A stretch of DNA of 64,000 nt from positions 42,929 to 106,928 of the forward strand of contig JAPJBO010000786.1 in NCBI GenBank assembly GCA_030068145.1, read 5' to 3'. Each line of letters starts with the position of its first letter. Position 1 is the stretch's first letter. Under the pieces are notes generated by a model. That model made no database searches, was not told the DNA's origin, and worked only from the letters and a program-made list of their open reading frames with translations. Made by a program: the position numbers and the translations under genes. Source of the stretch: Diplonema papillatum (Eukaryota; Euglenozoa; Diplonemea; Diplonemida; Diplonemidae). This document shows, in pieces, positions 31,867-43,194 of this stretch.

Positions 31867-34800
31867 TTAGAAGACCAGCGGTTCAGGCGGGGGAAGCTTA
31901 AGAGCGTGACAGTACGCCCGGTAGGCGAAGTCCCAGTCAAACACAGAAATGAATCGCTCCGCGTATTCCTGCGTATTGTTTCCCATGATACGGTCCTTTG
32001 TTTTCAAACCTTGAGCCCCCCCCCAGAAGGAGGACATTCTGATTCGCTAGCCTGTGCATCCAGCTGCCGTTTTAGCATCGCAGACACGGAAAGCGATAAC
32101 GTAGTAAGAGAAGTTGCAATCGCTCACTTTTGCTACTCCCGTGATACAGGCGCAGAAACTGGGCCGTAATTGCCAACAGAGCAAGCCAAGAGGGTAAAAC
32201 CATACCTGAACGTTATCATAGTCGATGGACCAAATTTCCTTCTTCACGACCAAAGCAGCAATAGGAGTGGACGAGTGGTAAGTGGGGTGGTCGGAGCCTG
32301 TGGTAGCGGTCACGACAAGCTTGTCATCTTTGCCGTGCTGGATGGCAAGCCACACGAAACCGTCGACTTCCGTCAAACAAAGCGCGGCCTCCAGCATTTT
32401 TTCGACCACCTTTTCCTTGCCGCCCAGGTCGACAGCCAGGATGTCAGCGAACTCGCTGCGCAGGGCGCCTCCTCTGGGGTACATGCTTTTCGCGAAAAGT
32501 GTGAGGGCCTGGTGCTCAACAGCCAGCCTTCGAAGATCGCCGGTTGTGTTTCTCAGAAGGTCGGTTACCGTGCCTTTACCCCCATCAGTCAATTGGTTGA
32601 GCTCTCTCACGATGGGCTCGTGAATCCTGTACTTGAACTGGCGAAATGCGTTGGCTGAAAGAAAAGGCATCACGCCATTGTGCGTTTGGTAGTCGTCGGT
32701 CGGAAGACCGAACGCACCGCCGAATCTCTCCTGCATGGGTTTTGTCTGGTTTCGGGTTTGCGCTGACTGGCAAAACAACATGCATCACTGACTCCTTTCT
32801 AAAACCTACCCTACGTCCCTGGAGTTTGTGCGAGTTTGGTCGATTCTTGTTGTGTTCTTCTTCGAGCAAGTATGCCAGTTTTTCCCTTCTGCGACATTCT
32901 CAATGTCCGGCCGACAACAACAGCACGTGCCTTTGAACTAAGCCCGAAAAGCGCAAACATGCACTTTAGACTGTTTCCTGCGTTGAGGAAATCCCCCCCG
33001 ACCTGCGCCAACTAGGATCTTCGACTGGAACCACGAGGGTGAAAGATCCGCAGGGCTGCAGTCGGTGAACACCTCGTCTTTCCACCTGAAGAACCTGGCT
33101 TGCGTCTCTTCCACCCGCCGTGTCCCCTAGAGCCAGCTCCGCGTGATACATACAATGTTTTGTGTGTACGCATACCGTACACGTACGGCGTGCGTGACCC
33201 GTGCCGGACCCCCTCTGAAACCGACCACATGCACGGGGGTGGGAACGATGCACGGAAAATCAAAAATCAACATACCAGCTCCTTCGCCTTTTCCTGCGAC
33301 CACACAACGTGGCTGTGGAGATGCTGATCGCACATGTTTTTCCAGTACTGCCCCGGGCTCTGTAAGAGAAGGTTGTGAGTTAAGGTTCGAACTTTGGGCC
33401 TGGTGGAAAAAGGCAATTGCGAAGGCATCTCGCCATGCCCATTGGCAACTAAAAGGATCATTGCATCTTCTTCTCTCAAGTGCTGACTCTCGACTTCGAT
33501 CGGTTGAAACGCGACGCACACGGACCAACCGTATCCCGTTCAAACCTGGATCAGGATCAGCATCGACAAATCCAGATCCTATCCTGTGCCCTCAGATGGT
33601 GGGAGAAGTGATTGGAAGACAACCAAAGGTAAGTCCCGACACGCTTCCTGTCATACAGCAGACCAAAGTGAAAAGGAACAGCACACCTTCTCGTCCCGGT
33701 TCGGATACATGCCGGCGTAGTAATCGACGTACTTGCTACCAAAGTTGCCCCACAAGTTCTTTCCGGATACTTTCTGGGGGACGCCCTGCGACCAGATGTG
33801 GAGGTAATCGTTTCTGAGGTCGGGGCACTGACTGTACAAAGCCTGTTCCCACAATACGCGCCTCTCCGGGTCGACTTTGCATTCATTCGAGGCGTCTTTG
33901 ACCTGCGTTTGGTGTGCATTATTAGAACCGCGCCCCGTGCGTTATACACGGACTGAAGAGTGGGGGATGGTGCAGAGGCTCACATTCTCGTCCCTTGCCC
34001 CGAGTTCAGGGGTTGCTTACTGGGGGGGGGGGTCGAATACAAGAGAGACCTCTTGTATTCGGCGCGCCAATCCTGCAATTTTCCCGAAAAAGAAATGGAA
34101 AAAGTACCGCAAACCCGGTACCCGCGGGAGCCCTCTTCTTCTTGGAAGACGCACGTAATTTGTGGTCCCCGGGTCTATTTTTCACGGTTCTCTTCATCGG
34201 AGCTGAACGCGAACACAAATTCGCCGAAAAAGGTCTGCTACATGGCCAGCAAAGAAATGTCACCACCAGTGGGTCGATTCCCGTCCTTCCCAATGAAAAC
34301 CTGTGGTTTCCATGTCCTGTGCCCCGCATCTGATAAAGACCCACGAACCACGCACATAATTTTTGGTCCCCCGGGTCTACTTTTCACAGTTCTCTTCATC
34401 GGAGCTCATCGCGATCAGAAAACCGTCAAAAAAGGTCTGCTATGCGGACCAAGAAAAAATCAACTTTTTTCCAGATTTCCAAAATGCCTCTTGTATTCAA
34501 GGTACCTCTTGTATTCAAGGTATCTCCTGTCTTCGACCCCCCCCAGTAACCCGTTGGCATTTTTAGAGTTAAAGTTCGCTTGAAATTCCGGGGGTTTAGG
34601 TCTCCGTGTGACCGTTCATGAATGGGTTCTCTTAGAGCAAGAAAGGGCTATATGGTTACGGGTTGTATATTCGGTGCACGCTTTCGGTATGGGTTGCCAT
34701 TTTTGTCTGATGAATCCTGTTTCCGACTTCGAGGCATCAAATCTTCGGTCAGAATTCTGCGAATGTGGCCTTCTGATGAAGTCTTATTCACAATCTTAAG

Positions 34801-35170
34801 CAGCACCTTAACGTTTGGCAACTCTGGCCTGAAGACCAAGGGAACAAGGAGATTTGCATACCGGGCGGACCCACGCGTGGTGATCCACACCAAACAGTTG
34901 CTCGACTCGTTCGTCCTGCTCGTCTGTCGTCCCCAACAAGTTTTCATGGTCCACATTCGATCGCATAGACCAGTTGACCCGTTGCGTCTGGTCGAACGAT
35001 ACTGATGCGTCTCCATAGGCAAAATGAAGACTCGCTCTCCGGCACTGCTGTGCAAAGCAGCTAGCCGCGGCTCGCGTGGTATACATGGCTTCCCCCCCCC
35101 TTCCTTCCCGAAGACTTCTTGTGAGGATTGAGACTGAGGGCGCAAACCTCCAACGGTCCATCATTTGCAT
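31867..35170 (-). CDS. Inactive SOD-fold protein, probable mitochondrial (mS42/mS43-like)
   Basis: Six exons: 35170-34862, 33902-33687, 33359-33276, about 33130-33017 (ends uncertain), 32730 (or 32745)-32206 and 31968-31867. Donors are GTATGC, GTGTGC, GTATGT and GTATGG; acceptors are CAG or TAG. Total is about 450 residues. The N-terminus (MDRWRFAPSVSILTRSLREG) is basic and Ser/Arg-rich, as in a mitochondrial presequence. The last two exons read as the C-terminal domain of Fe/Mn superoxide dismutase: DGFVWLAIQ, then PIAALVVKKEIWSIDY, DNVQ spliced to EYAERFISVFDWDFAYRAYC. At the usual DVWEHAYYIDY site the metal ligands Asp and His are Val and Glu, so it should not bind catalytic metal. Such dead SOD folds are known as mitoribosomal small-subunit proteins mS42/mS43; that role is inferred. 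The 72-residue second exon (KNLWGNFGSKYVDYYAGMYP) is not recognised. Confidence 0.8.
34009..34553. mobile_element. Inverted-repeat element in intron 1 of the SOD-fold gene
   Basis: Left end GGGGTTGCTTACTGG, then a G run, GTCGAATACAAGAG. The right end, read in reverse complement, is CGGGTTACTGG, a G run, GTCGAAGACAGGAG. The ends therefore match over ~35 bp with small gaps. The left end also contains a perfect 12-bp-arm hairpin at 34034-34061 (CGAATACAAGAG / CTCTTGTATTCG). Inside are two ~200-bp related units. No coding capacity. Probably a non-autonomous DNA element; a target duplication is not obvious. Confidence 0.55.
34150..34455 (+). repeat. Two diverged ~200-bp tandem units
   Basis: Units starting ACGCACGTAATTTGTGG (about 34150) and ACGCACATAATTTTTGG (about 34350) share GGGTCTA-TTTTCAC-GTTC, TCTTCATCGGAGCT and AAAAAGGTCTGCTA blocks in order. 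They form the interior of the inverted-repeat element. Confidence 0.65.
34562..34660 (+). repeat. Dispersed TTTAGAGTTAAAG repeat, copy 3
   Basis: Nearly full-length copy, closest to that at 1409-1503, including ATGGGTTCTCTTAGAGCAAG. It begins only 8 bp after the right end of the inverted-repeat element, inside the same intron. Confidence 0.8.
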
Positions 35171-36040
35171 GCCGTGAGCGTTAATAGTGGTCGCTAGACA
35201 GTTCAGATCTGATGCAGGAGGCAACAACGTACTTGGCTATACGGCATGGGTAGACCGGCTCTGACGAGCGCAAACTGCGTCGTATGACGAACCAGACTCA
35301 CATCGCTGTCTTTTAAGAAAGCCGCGGAAGTCGGCTGAACCGGGAGCTACCGGAGAAGGTGTGTATGTGCGTGGGTGTTACACCTGGTTCGATGGCGGGG
35401 TAATAAAACCTCGGGGATAAAAGACTGCGTGTTTTTTCCCGTTCAAGCAAACAGCACCTCACTGTGTCCGTGACCATATGAACGATGCAGCTAGGACAGG
35501 GTGTTTCCAAGGGGTGGGCCCGTGTACGACTCATACAGGATAAGCTTAGCAGAAACTGTTGCCGCACACACAAATACGACGCCTACCCACTTTGCTTATA
35601 CCGACCGCAAGCTGGTGGCTGTGGAGCTGCGTACAGGGCAGCTGGGACAACCCATTTGGTCCTGTTGTTACTGCAGTATTGCTGCCACAGAACGGCGACA
35701 GAGAAGGCACCAGAACACGTAAACGGGGCTAGGGTCCGGAGCCGCGCCGCACGGAAAGCGAAGGATCTTTCTCCACGTTTTAGTTTGAACTTCTTGTCTT
35801 TCGTGCGTGCAGTAGAAGGCATATGCCACAAAGCTATTCGCAGTCCTGATCGACGCGACAATGCTGACCGAGTTGCTAGTGATTATGGTCGGTCGCCTGC
35901 ACACATTGATTTCTGTTTTTTTTTTTTCGACACGCCATCCGGGAGGAACTAACCAAGCAACTCGGAAACGGAACACGTCAGTGCCGGGCGGGTCACGTTT
36001 TTTGCCCGGGCTGCCGCGCGAAACGGAAGAAGGAGCAACG
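35171..36040. other. Intergenic, no gene seen
   Basis: This is the upstream region of the SOD-fold gene. Overlapping frames occur on both strands without domain signal. A poly-T run lies near 35918-35929. Confidence 0.45.
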
Positions 36041-36217
36041 GGAACGTGTCAGTAGACTTTGGCGGACAATGTCCGGCATGGGGAGGGGGGAGTCTCGGGC
36101 CTTATTTTTCATGGTTTGCCGTGCCGCCATATGTCTGCCACCGGGATAAAAAGGTGGGGGAGATGGGGGGCTTTTTGGCGGACAGTGTCCGCCAAAAAAG
36201 TCTAACTGACACGTTCC
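36041..36217. mobile_element. 177-bp MITE with terminal inverted repeats
   Basis: The left end GGAACGTGTCAGTAGACTTT plus GGCGGACAATGTCCG is mirrored at the right end, whose reverse complement is GGAACGTGTCAGTTAGACTT plus TTTTGGCGGACACTGTCCG. Direct 5-mers CAACG flank it at 36036-36040 and 36218-36222 and look like a target-site duplication. The right end also forms a near-perfect hairpin (GGCGGACA, one base, TGTCCGCC). No coding capacity. A miniature inverted-repeat transposable element is the best reading. Confidence 0.8.
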
Positions 36218-37073
36218 CAACGGAATAGTGACATCGCAGTTGTTAAAAAGAGGCTCGAACTGGAGGTTTTCGTTTCAAAATTATGATTCGAGGGGCGGAT
36301 GGGCGAGCTTCGGGCGTGTCTCGAGAACCGCTGCCGGCCTGCTGTCTGAAGCGTCAGACCACGCAAGCAAACGACGCCGGACCCGTCGACCTCTGCTACC
36401 CATCCTTATCCGTTCTTTGACAAGCCCGCGAGCACCGACCGCAGATCATACAGGGCTGTAAGGGGGGCGTCGTACATGTCATCCTACGACACACACGCCT
36501 TCTCCCACACACGATGCCGTTCGGTGGTGGTGAAACCCTCGAATCGCCAGACGCAAACCAGAGACGTCGGCTGGTCGAGAAAAAGAACTAAAACCCACGC
36601 CGCCGAACACAGAAAACCCTGCCGGGGTGACCGGCGTGAGGGCTTCGCCCGCTAGGAACTTTCTCCCCCACGGGCCCGTTCGCTCGCGGTTGAGCAGTGT
36701 GCATCCTAGAAAGAGCTTGAGACTCGTGGTATTGATCGAAGAGGGAACGTCGTGTTGAAAGGCGGTGTCCTAACTCTTGGGGCTAGGGCGAGCAGGATCG
36801 CCAGGAGGTGGGAAGAAGACCTGCGGAGGCGAAAGAAAGTTCATTCCTTCAAACATTTATTTCAAGCGGTGCACACGACTCGAACCCCTGTGTGTGGGCT
36901 GGTGCATTCTTTGCCGACTAGCTATTCACATCGCCTTCAATGAGTCCAGTGTTCGACTTGTCTTGTATGCCAGAAAGGGTGCCGTATCGAATGCGTTCCA
37001 TCGGACTGACCAGATGTTTCATTCTACCGTCAACGCAGTCTGCGTGGTAGAAAAAGTGCATGTACTAAGCAGC
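36218..37073. other. Intergenic, no gene seen
   Basis: Downstream of the USP10-like gene. No supported coding or structured feature. A B-box-like word (GGTTCGAGTC on the minus strand, near 36890) may be a SINE trace. Confidence 0.4.
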
Positions 37074-39521
37074 CTAAGAGGCTGACTTGCCTTCAGAGTT
37101 CTTACTGTAGAACAAGAGGTATGGTTCACCTTTGGCCGCCCGAACATCCGCGACGCTGCTGAGGATAGCATCGTCTGCCGCTAGCCTGTGTGTGAGTTGT
37201 GGTTTGAGAAACGTGCAACTGCTCTTCTACGGAATGTGGCGGGATCCCCAGCGGTAGGTGGCTCGCATCTACATGCCACGGCTACATCCTGAGCTTCGTA
37301 GGACAACCCGTCACCAAACACGACACATGTGTACATACCATTTTCCGTTCTTGCGTACGACTGCCGTGTAATGGCCACTTGTCATGTCAGGTCCATGGTG
37401 ACAGACAGCGCTCATGAGGGAGTACGTACACTTCTTACGAAGCGTCGTAACCGACGGGTGCACGGTGAGCGTCGTGTTGATGGTAATGTTCTTCGAAAAG
37501 CTCGCTTTCTGGCTCCCGTCGCACCACAGCTTCAAGCAGACAACGAGGAGCGGCGGCAGTGACGAGAACGACACTTGTTTCGTCGCGCCTTCGCCGGACA
37601 ACAAGTCGACTGCCTGCGGTGCTGTCCAGTCGACGATGAACCTTTCGATAGATGTCGGTCGGCTCGTATCGATGATGTCAACCGGCAAGATGTTGAACGG
37701 CTGCAGAGTCACCGACGGCTTCGCGCCCCTGCTGGTCAGCCGTGACGACAGCGTGCCTTCAAACAGTTCGGCGATCGGCCCGTTGTTGACGGACCCAGTG
37801 ATATGCTCGACGCCGCCTCTCCCGGCAGTCTCCCACCCGTTCTGCTTTCCTCGCGTCACCATCGCTTTCCGCCGCTGGCCCGCCAGCTCGGGCATTAAAC
37901 GCTCAAACTCTTCACTCATCTCGTCAAAAATGGCCAAGAGATACTCGCCGGCATCAGCTTGTCTACCTGCCGCTGCCGCAGTAAACCGTGGCGACATCTG
38001 TGAGTGTGCGCCAGCCATGAGTCGTCAAGGTGGTCAATTCGGCAAAAAGGTGGTACAGGTACAGGCCCTCGAAGCTATGCAGCTGCACACGCGGTATCAA
38101 GAGAGAGAGAGAGACGAGTTAGAGTGCAGGGACCATCTGGAGAGTTTCCGGCCTCACTTCCTCCCGTACTTCTACGATATCGATAGGTAGCGACGTGCTA
38201 TGTGGCGTGGGTCACCAAGATTTATCCGAACACAGAAGCAGCAATTTTCGAGTTGCTCTTTTCGTTTTCGCTGGCGACAACTTGTGCCTTTTGCGTAGTG
38301 TCGGTGCTTCGGCATTCTCTTCTTTCCCAGAAAACAGAAAACACACACCGCCTGCAGAAGCGGCAGCGCGCTGATGGGCGATGCGGTCGCGGTCGTCGGC
38401 TTGAAGCTGAAGAAAACCTCCCGAAGAGCCTTCAAGACGGGCATTGTCGGCAGCTGCTGGGGCAGGGCCTTCACCATCTGCAAGAACGGCGGGCACGCCG
38501 CCAGCGCTTGTATGAGCGAGCTCTGGTAGCAGCTGTTGCGCGTGTTGTAAATGCCGCGCATTTGGTACCCGCACGGCCTCATGTCCAGCGCGAACTTGTA
38601 GACGCCGGTTTTGACTTCAGCACCGTTTTGCTGACTTGCACCCGGGGTGGGTCTGGTCTTGCCATTCGCGTTCTCTGAAGAAGATGCAGCCGGGCTAGAC
38701 TTCGGCTTGGGCTTCGTGGCTTTTGGCTCGGGGTTGGCACCAGTAGTGGTGCCTTGCGCTGATCGGGCGTCGTGTCCATTGGTGCTGCCATCTCCGTTCT
38801 GTGAAGCCGGCACGGCAGACGGTTTGGGTTTCCCGACCTTCTGTTGACTGGCTGGGGCATCCGTGCTGGCACCAGGCGCCGCTCCGTCGGTATTTCTTCC
38901 GTTCTCTGGGCAAGCACGCTGCTTCCCGTTGGGCTTCGGCTTGGGCTTAGCGTCTTCTTGCTGACAGCTGTCCGAGGCGGTGACATCCACCTCAGCATCG
39001 GTGCCAATTCCGTTGGAGCGGTCCTCCCCGTTCTGTTTGCCGGCAATCTGGTCGGAGTTGGAGCGTTTTTCGTCGTCGTTCAAGACCGTGGTGGCGTCAG
39101 GGTTCGTGTCGCTGGCAGTGCTTTTCTTGGCGGCGACGGAATTGCGCGTTTCGGATGACGCGACTTGCTGGTCTGCAGAGATGGCCAAGGTGCCGTGCTT
39201 TTCGGCTAACGAGGGACTAGTCGCTGGCTCATTGCGCGGCGTGCCCGCTGCTTTGCTTGCGGGACTCCTGCTCGCGTTATCCTTCGCAGTCGAGCACTGC
39301 GACGAACGGTCGGTGGCTTCTTCACTGCACGCCGTCTTCGACTGATACCCGCTGTCGAGTTCTTTCTTTATGCCGTTGTTTGCGTTTGCCTTCCGCTCTT
39401 GTTCCTGCTGCTTCTGCTTCTTTTTCTGCTTACTTGTCCCATTAGCGTCGGCGTTGTGGGGCTGCTGCTGGGGGTTTCCCGACTTTTTCGCTTGCTTCTT
39501 CCCGACTGTGGTCCAAGCCAT
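37074..39521 (-). CDS. USP10: USP10-like ubiquitin carboxyl-terminal hydrolase
   Basis: Three exons: 39521-38349 (ATG at 39519-39521), 37997-37339 and 37185-37074 (TAG), joined in frame with donors GTGTGT and GTATGT and acceptors CAG, giving about 647 residues. Residues 1-300 are low-complexity (Lys/Gln-rich start, then KPKPK blocks and Ser/Ala/Asn-rich sequence). The USP fold follows: Cys box GIYNTRNSCYQSSLIQAL, GRQADAGEYLLAIFDEM, LPPLLVVCLKLW, His box HHGPDMTSGHYTAVV, then NGKW spliced to LAADDA (catalytic Asp region) and GEPYLLFYSK. The ACPPFLQMVKALP segment and overall spacing resemble USP10, which removes ubiquitin from translation and trafficking clients. Assignment to USP10 within the USPs is an inference from these motifs. 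The catalytic triad appears intact. Confidence 0.88.
38095..38185 (+). repeat. Dispersed GACGAGTT repeat, copy 3 (USP10-like intron 1)
   Basis: ATCAAGAGAGAGAGAGAGAC then GAGTTAGAGTGCAGG, ACCATCTGG, GAGTTTCCGG and CTCCCGTACTTCTA. It is closest to the copy at 531-612 and lies inside the first intron of the USP10-like gene. Confidence 0.6.
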
Positions 39522-40499
39522 GGCGGAAAGGCAGAAAGGCGCGGTCTTTGTTAACTAAAAGGTTCTTGATCGTCAGATGTTATTCGAGGGGTGCGGTGGG
39601 CAAACATCTGCGTGGAGTTATAATTAAATGGGTTGTCGAGATACTGCAGAAAAGGTCAGCTGTTCCATCCGGCATCTTGGAACCCAAACCTTTTGAGAAG
39701 ACCGCACGAGTCCTTCGTGCTGCGTAGCTTTTTGACATATTGCGATGGATGACGGCGAGACGTTAGTTTCAAGTAACAATTGACAGTGTGGTCATTGGAC
39801 AAAAAGATGAAACATGGAGATCTTGTTAGACCACACGGCCAACACCACGGAGTCCAGTCGATGTAGCTGCTGTTATAGGATAGGTGCAACCCGCCGTGGC
39901 CGGCCGTTTCGGGTGCATCGTCAGCTCTGCCATCGGTACGCAGAGCAGCCGCTCAGTTATTCAAAAAAACGAAGTGAAACGTTGGAGTAGCACATGTACG
40001 TATCGTTCGACAATTCGTGCTCGAAGATGGATCGGAAGAACCATTCGTGCGGAAACTGAAGAAGGGGGAATGGAGTTAAAAAAACAGCAGGAGTCGCAGG
40101 TGTTGAAGATAGAGATTGAGATAGTTCCAACGTGTTCAAGCACGCTGCCGTGTTGACTATTGAGGCTCCGACAACTACCAAACAGGTTCAGGTTTCTACT
40201 CTCGTGGCCGTACCTACCTGGCGGGACTGCAAGCCTAGCATTTGCCATATTTCCAGCAGCTTCTACTTGCTTCGATTGAGACGGGTTACACGGGTGTCTT
40301 GTCGTTAGATCGCTGCTTTCTGTGGACACCTTGTGGGAGGTTCGTGTACGTATCACCTGGCAACACTTCCAGTATTTGAGAGGACAACTCTCCTGGCACG
40401 AAATAGATGCAGGTTGCCAATTTTCTCTGGGCGGGCTGCAGAAGTACGCCAGAACTGATGTACTTCCCGCGTGCGTGTCGATGTCCGAATGTGCGCTCG
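39522..40499. other. Intergenic, no clear gene
   Basis: A minus-strand frame at 39889-39656 ending RFGFQDAGWNS has some protein-like character, but no start, splice partner or family is apparent. The rest is non-coding. Confidence 0.4.
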
Positions 40500-41822
40500 C
40501 TACTTTTTCTTCTTCTTCGGAGTCGGCTTCTTGTTCTTCTTTGGGGACGCCTTCCCTTTGGCTTTCTTCGGGCTTCGTCCTTTCTTTGCTGAGCCTTTCT
40601 TCGAAGACGCCTTCTTTTTCGAGGATCCGTTGTTCTTCTTTTTTGAAGAACCTTTCTTCTCCTTCTTCTTCTGCCGCTTCGCGTCGTGGGGCGTGTCTTT
40701 GCCCGCCAGTTTCTCCTTGGCCTTCTGCTGTGCAGCCCGTGCGACTTTTTGCTCTGCGCCAAACACGTCCCAGAGACGTACTGTTGCGTCGTAAGACCCC
40801 GTGACCAACTGCGGCTTGCTGACAGCCAGCTTGATGCACGAAACACCGCCAACATGCCCTTGGAACACGTAGTCACGCGTCTGAGCATCAGGGTTCCATC
40901 TCGTCACCGTGCAGTCGTCGGATGCAGTGTAAAGGAGAGAAGGCGGGCCCGGTGGGGGTCCTGCGTTACTTTTTCTAGGAGCAGCGTGCATGACACCAAG
41001 CGTGTTCGCGGTTTCTGGAGGAGGCATTGCGTCTGCTGGAAGCGGGGGCGCCAGGGCCATGCCGGTGATTGCTTCACGGTGCCCTCGCAGCTGGCCGACG
41101 CTGCCTGCAGAGCGGATGTCGAACATTAGTACCGACGACGCACTGCCGCCGACGTACAGCAGCGACTTCTCTTCGTCAAACGCCGAGCAAAACAGTGCGC
41201 CGCATCCCTCGTACACAGCCAGCAGCTTCCCGGTGCCCACGTCAATATACTTTGCAAGCCCGTCATTCGACGTCGTAAACAGGCTCAACTGAGAACCAGA
41301 CGGCCGGTGCGCTTGTACTGACGAGATGCCGCCCGCGTGGACTCTTAGGCGGAGGCCAAAGTCGGTTATGCGTGAAGTCTGGCTTTGCTGCGGGGATTCC
41401 GGTGAACCCGTCGCGTTGGTGTCCCACACAGTTATCGCTCCGTCCACACCGCCGGCTATTATATGAGACCCGGCTACGTGCAAGCAGTCCAAGGCGGCTT
41501 TGCTTTGCGGGATACTTCTGCTTTCCATCTCCAGACCATCAGCAAGGTTCCAAGTCTTCACAGTCCCGTCTACAGAACAGCTGTACAAGTGTTTCTCATC
41601 CGGTGATGCGATTAGCTCTCTGACGGTGCCTTGATGGCTTGCAAACTCGCAAGCTGTATTTGGATTGTCCAGGTGGAACCCGCGTATCAGGCCGTCATGC
41701 GATCCTATCAGAAACATGGTACTCGTCACTTCCAACGCAAAGACGGCATCTAGACCGGGGCCCGAGTATGCCATCAGGCAGTCGCTCTCAGGGTCTGTCG
41801 GGATGATCGCCTGGTCTGCCAT
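40500..41822 (-). CDS. WD40 beta-propeller protein with lysine-rich tail
   Basis: A single-exon, 440-residue protein runs from ATG 41820-41822 to TAG 40500-40502. About seven WD-type repeats fill residues 25-365 (HLYSCSVDGTVKTWNL, HIIAGGVDGAITVWDT, SLLYTASDDCTVTRWNP, QLVTGSYDATVRLWDV). After the last blade, residues ~370-440 are almost entirely Lys, Ser and Gly in KKGSSKKK-like units, resembling a nucleolar localisation or nucleic-acid-binding tail. The propeller presumably scaffolds a nuclear or nucleolar complex. No specific orthologue is recognised, so no function is assigned. Confidence 0.9.
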   Translation of the reverse strand: MADQAIIPTDPESDCLMAYSGPGLDAVFALEVTSTMFLIGSHDGLIRGFHLDNPNTACEFASHQGTVRELIASPDEKHLYSCSVDGTVKTWNLADGLEMESRSIPQSKAALDCLHVAGSHIIAGGVDGAITVWDTNATGSPESPQQSQTSRITDFGLRLRVHAGGISSVQAHRPSGSQLSLFTTSNDGLAKYIDVGTGKLLAVYEGCGALFCSAFDEEKSLLYVGGSASSVLMFDIRSAGSVGQLRGHREAITGMALAPPLPADAMPPPETANTLGVMHAAPRKSNAGPPPGPPSLLYTASDDCTVTRWNPDAQTRDYVFQGHVGGVSCIKLAVSKPQLVTGSYDATVRLWDVFGAEQKVARAAQQKAKEKLAGKDTPHDAKRQKKKEKKGSSKKKNNGSSKKKASSKKGSAKKGRSPKKAKGKASPKKNKKPTPKKKKK

Positions 41823-43194
41823 CTTCTTTTACCGGCGCCCGCCCTAAGGCCGAGGGGCCCTATTGACTGGTCTACATGACGGGAGATGGGATGGGGCGTG
41901 AGTTCTGGGACTGGTTTGAAAGCAGCGCCGCCGACTTCAGCCAAGGTTGCTGGTGTGCTTACACCGACAACCATAAATCAAAAATGAGGCGTTGGTACCT
42001 CGATACCTATCTCGAGGGATTCTATAAGCTTTCGATCTCCTGCGAAGGAAGGCAAAATTGTGGTATATTTGTCCGCGCTGTCTCTAGCACCGATAGTGTA
42101 CAATCTTGTTGTTCCCAATACAAGTTCGTTGTTGGATGCAGAGCTCTATCCGCCAGGCGGCCGAGTTTACTGCCGCCCAACAGCTGACAACTCATAGCTA
42201 CACCAGGATAAAGGCATTCTGTTCTCTCCAAAGCCCGCGCAACAGCAGCGCAAAACCGTTGCCATGGCATCGTGCTGTCCCTGGCGTACTCCGCGCCAAA
42301 CCACAAAGTTGTCCAAATATTCTGCTGTGCGATGAGAAAGAAAGGCAGGAATTACAGAATATCGAACAGAGCATTCTACAACGTCGCAGGGTGCAAACAA
42401 GCATTGCGGAGACTCAAAGCGGGAGCAAGACAGTGCTTTTCGTCGGAATGAAAATCAAAGAACGAAACAAGGGGTACTCTACATTTTCGCATGACAACAA
42501 CAACAGAAACAGGATGGAAGTTTACCCGTCTACCCAACCAAACCAGCTTGTAAGAGGGCAGGCTGACGCCTCCGCTGAAACTAGGGCGTAGCAGCACAAG
42601 TGCCATCAAATCTTGCTGACGAAAATGGTACTTGCCACCCGCCCGCACCGTGAGCAGATTCAATGCTCGGCTTCGTCCCGCCTTCAAAGGATACTTTTCC
42701 GACTTTCCCGCGAAGAGACGCTGGCCCTGCGATGTGTTCGTTCGACGTAGACTCGGAACGGATTATTTCATAGAGGGGAGGATTGCGGTAGCAGAAACTA
42801 TGAACACAGATGTTCATTTGCCGTACTGGGTGTAAGGGTAAAGCTCGCTGTGAGTCGACCCCCTGCAGGTCTGTGCTCCTTGATTCCGTTCGGACAGTAC
42901 TAGAGCGCAAAGAAACACAATCTCTCAGAGATTCCCGCCAGGGCTTAACGCACCCCTCTTGAAATCGTATTGATTAGACAGTCTCTTACAGCACATACAG
43001 GCAAGTCAAGAAAAGCTGCACAACGTGCAAAGGTTGTTCACCCAGCCTTACGAGAATTTCAGAGGGTACACTACCTGATGGATGCCGCGAATTTGTAGCA
43101 CTTGAAGTTAGCCGGCTACCCTCGATGAACCAAAGAACAATGGGCAGCCGTAAAATAAGGGTTTCAAGGAGAGTCCTACTCAGCAGTCTGCTTA
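41823..43194. other. Intergenic, no gene seen
   Basis: Promoter side of the WD40 gene and 3' side of the coiled-coil gene. Frames at 42.1-42.9 kb overlap on both strands with no domain, start or splice support. Confidence 0.45.

Noticed and set aside
35485-35976. Overlapping 100-155-codon frames on both strands
   Set aside because: No start context, domain or splice support. They mirror one another on opposite strands.
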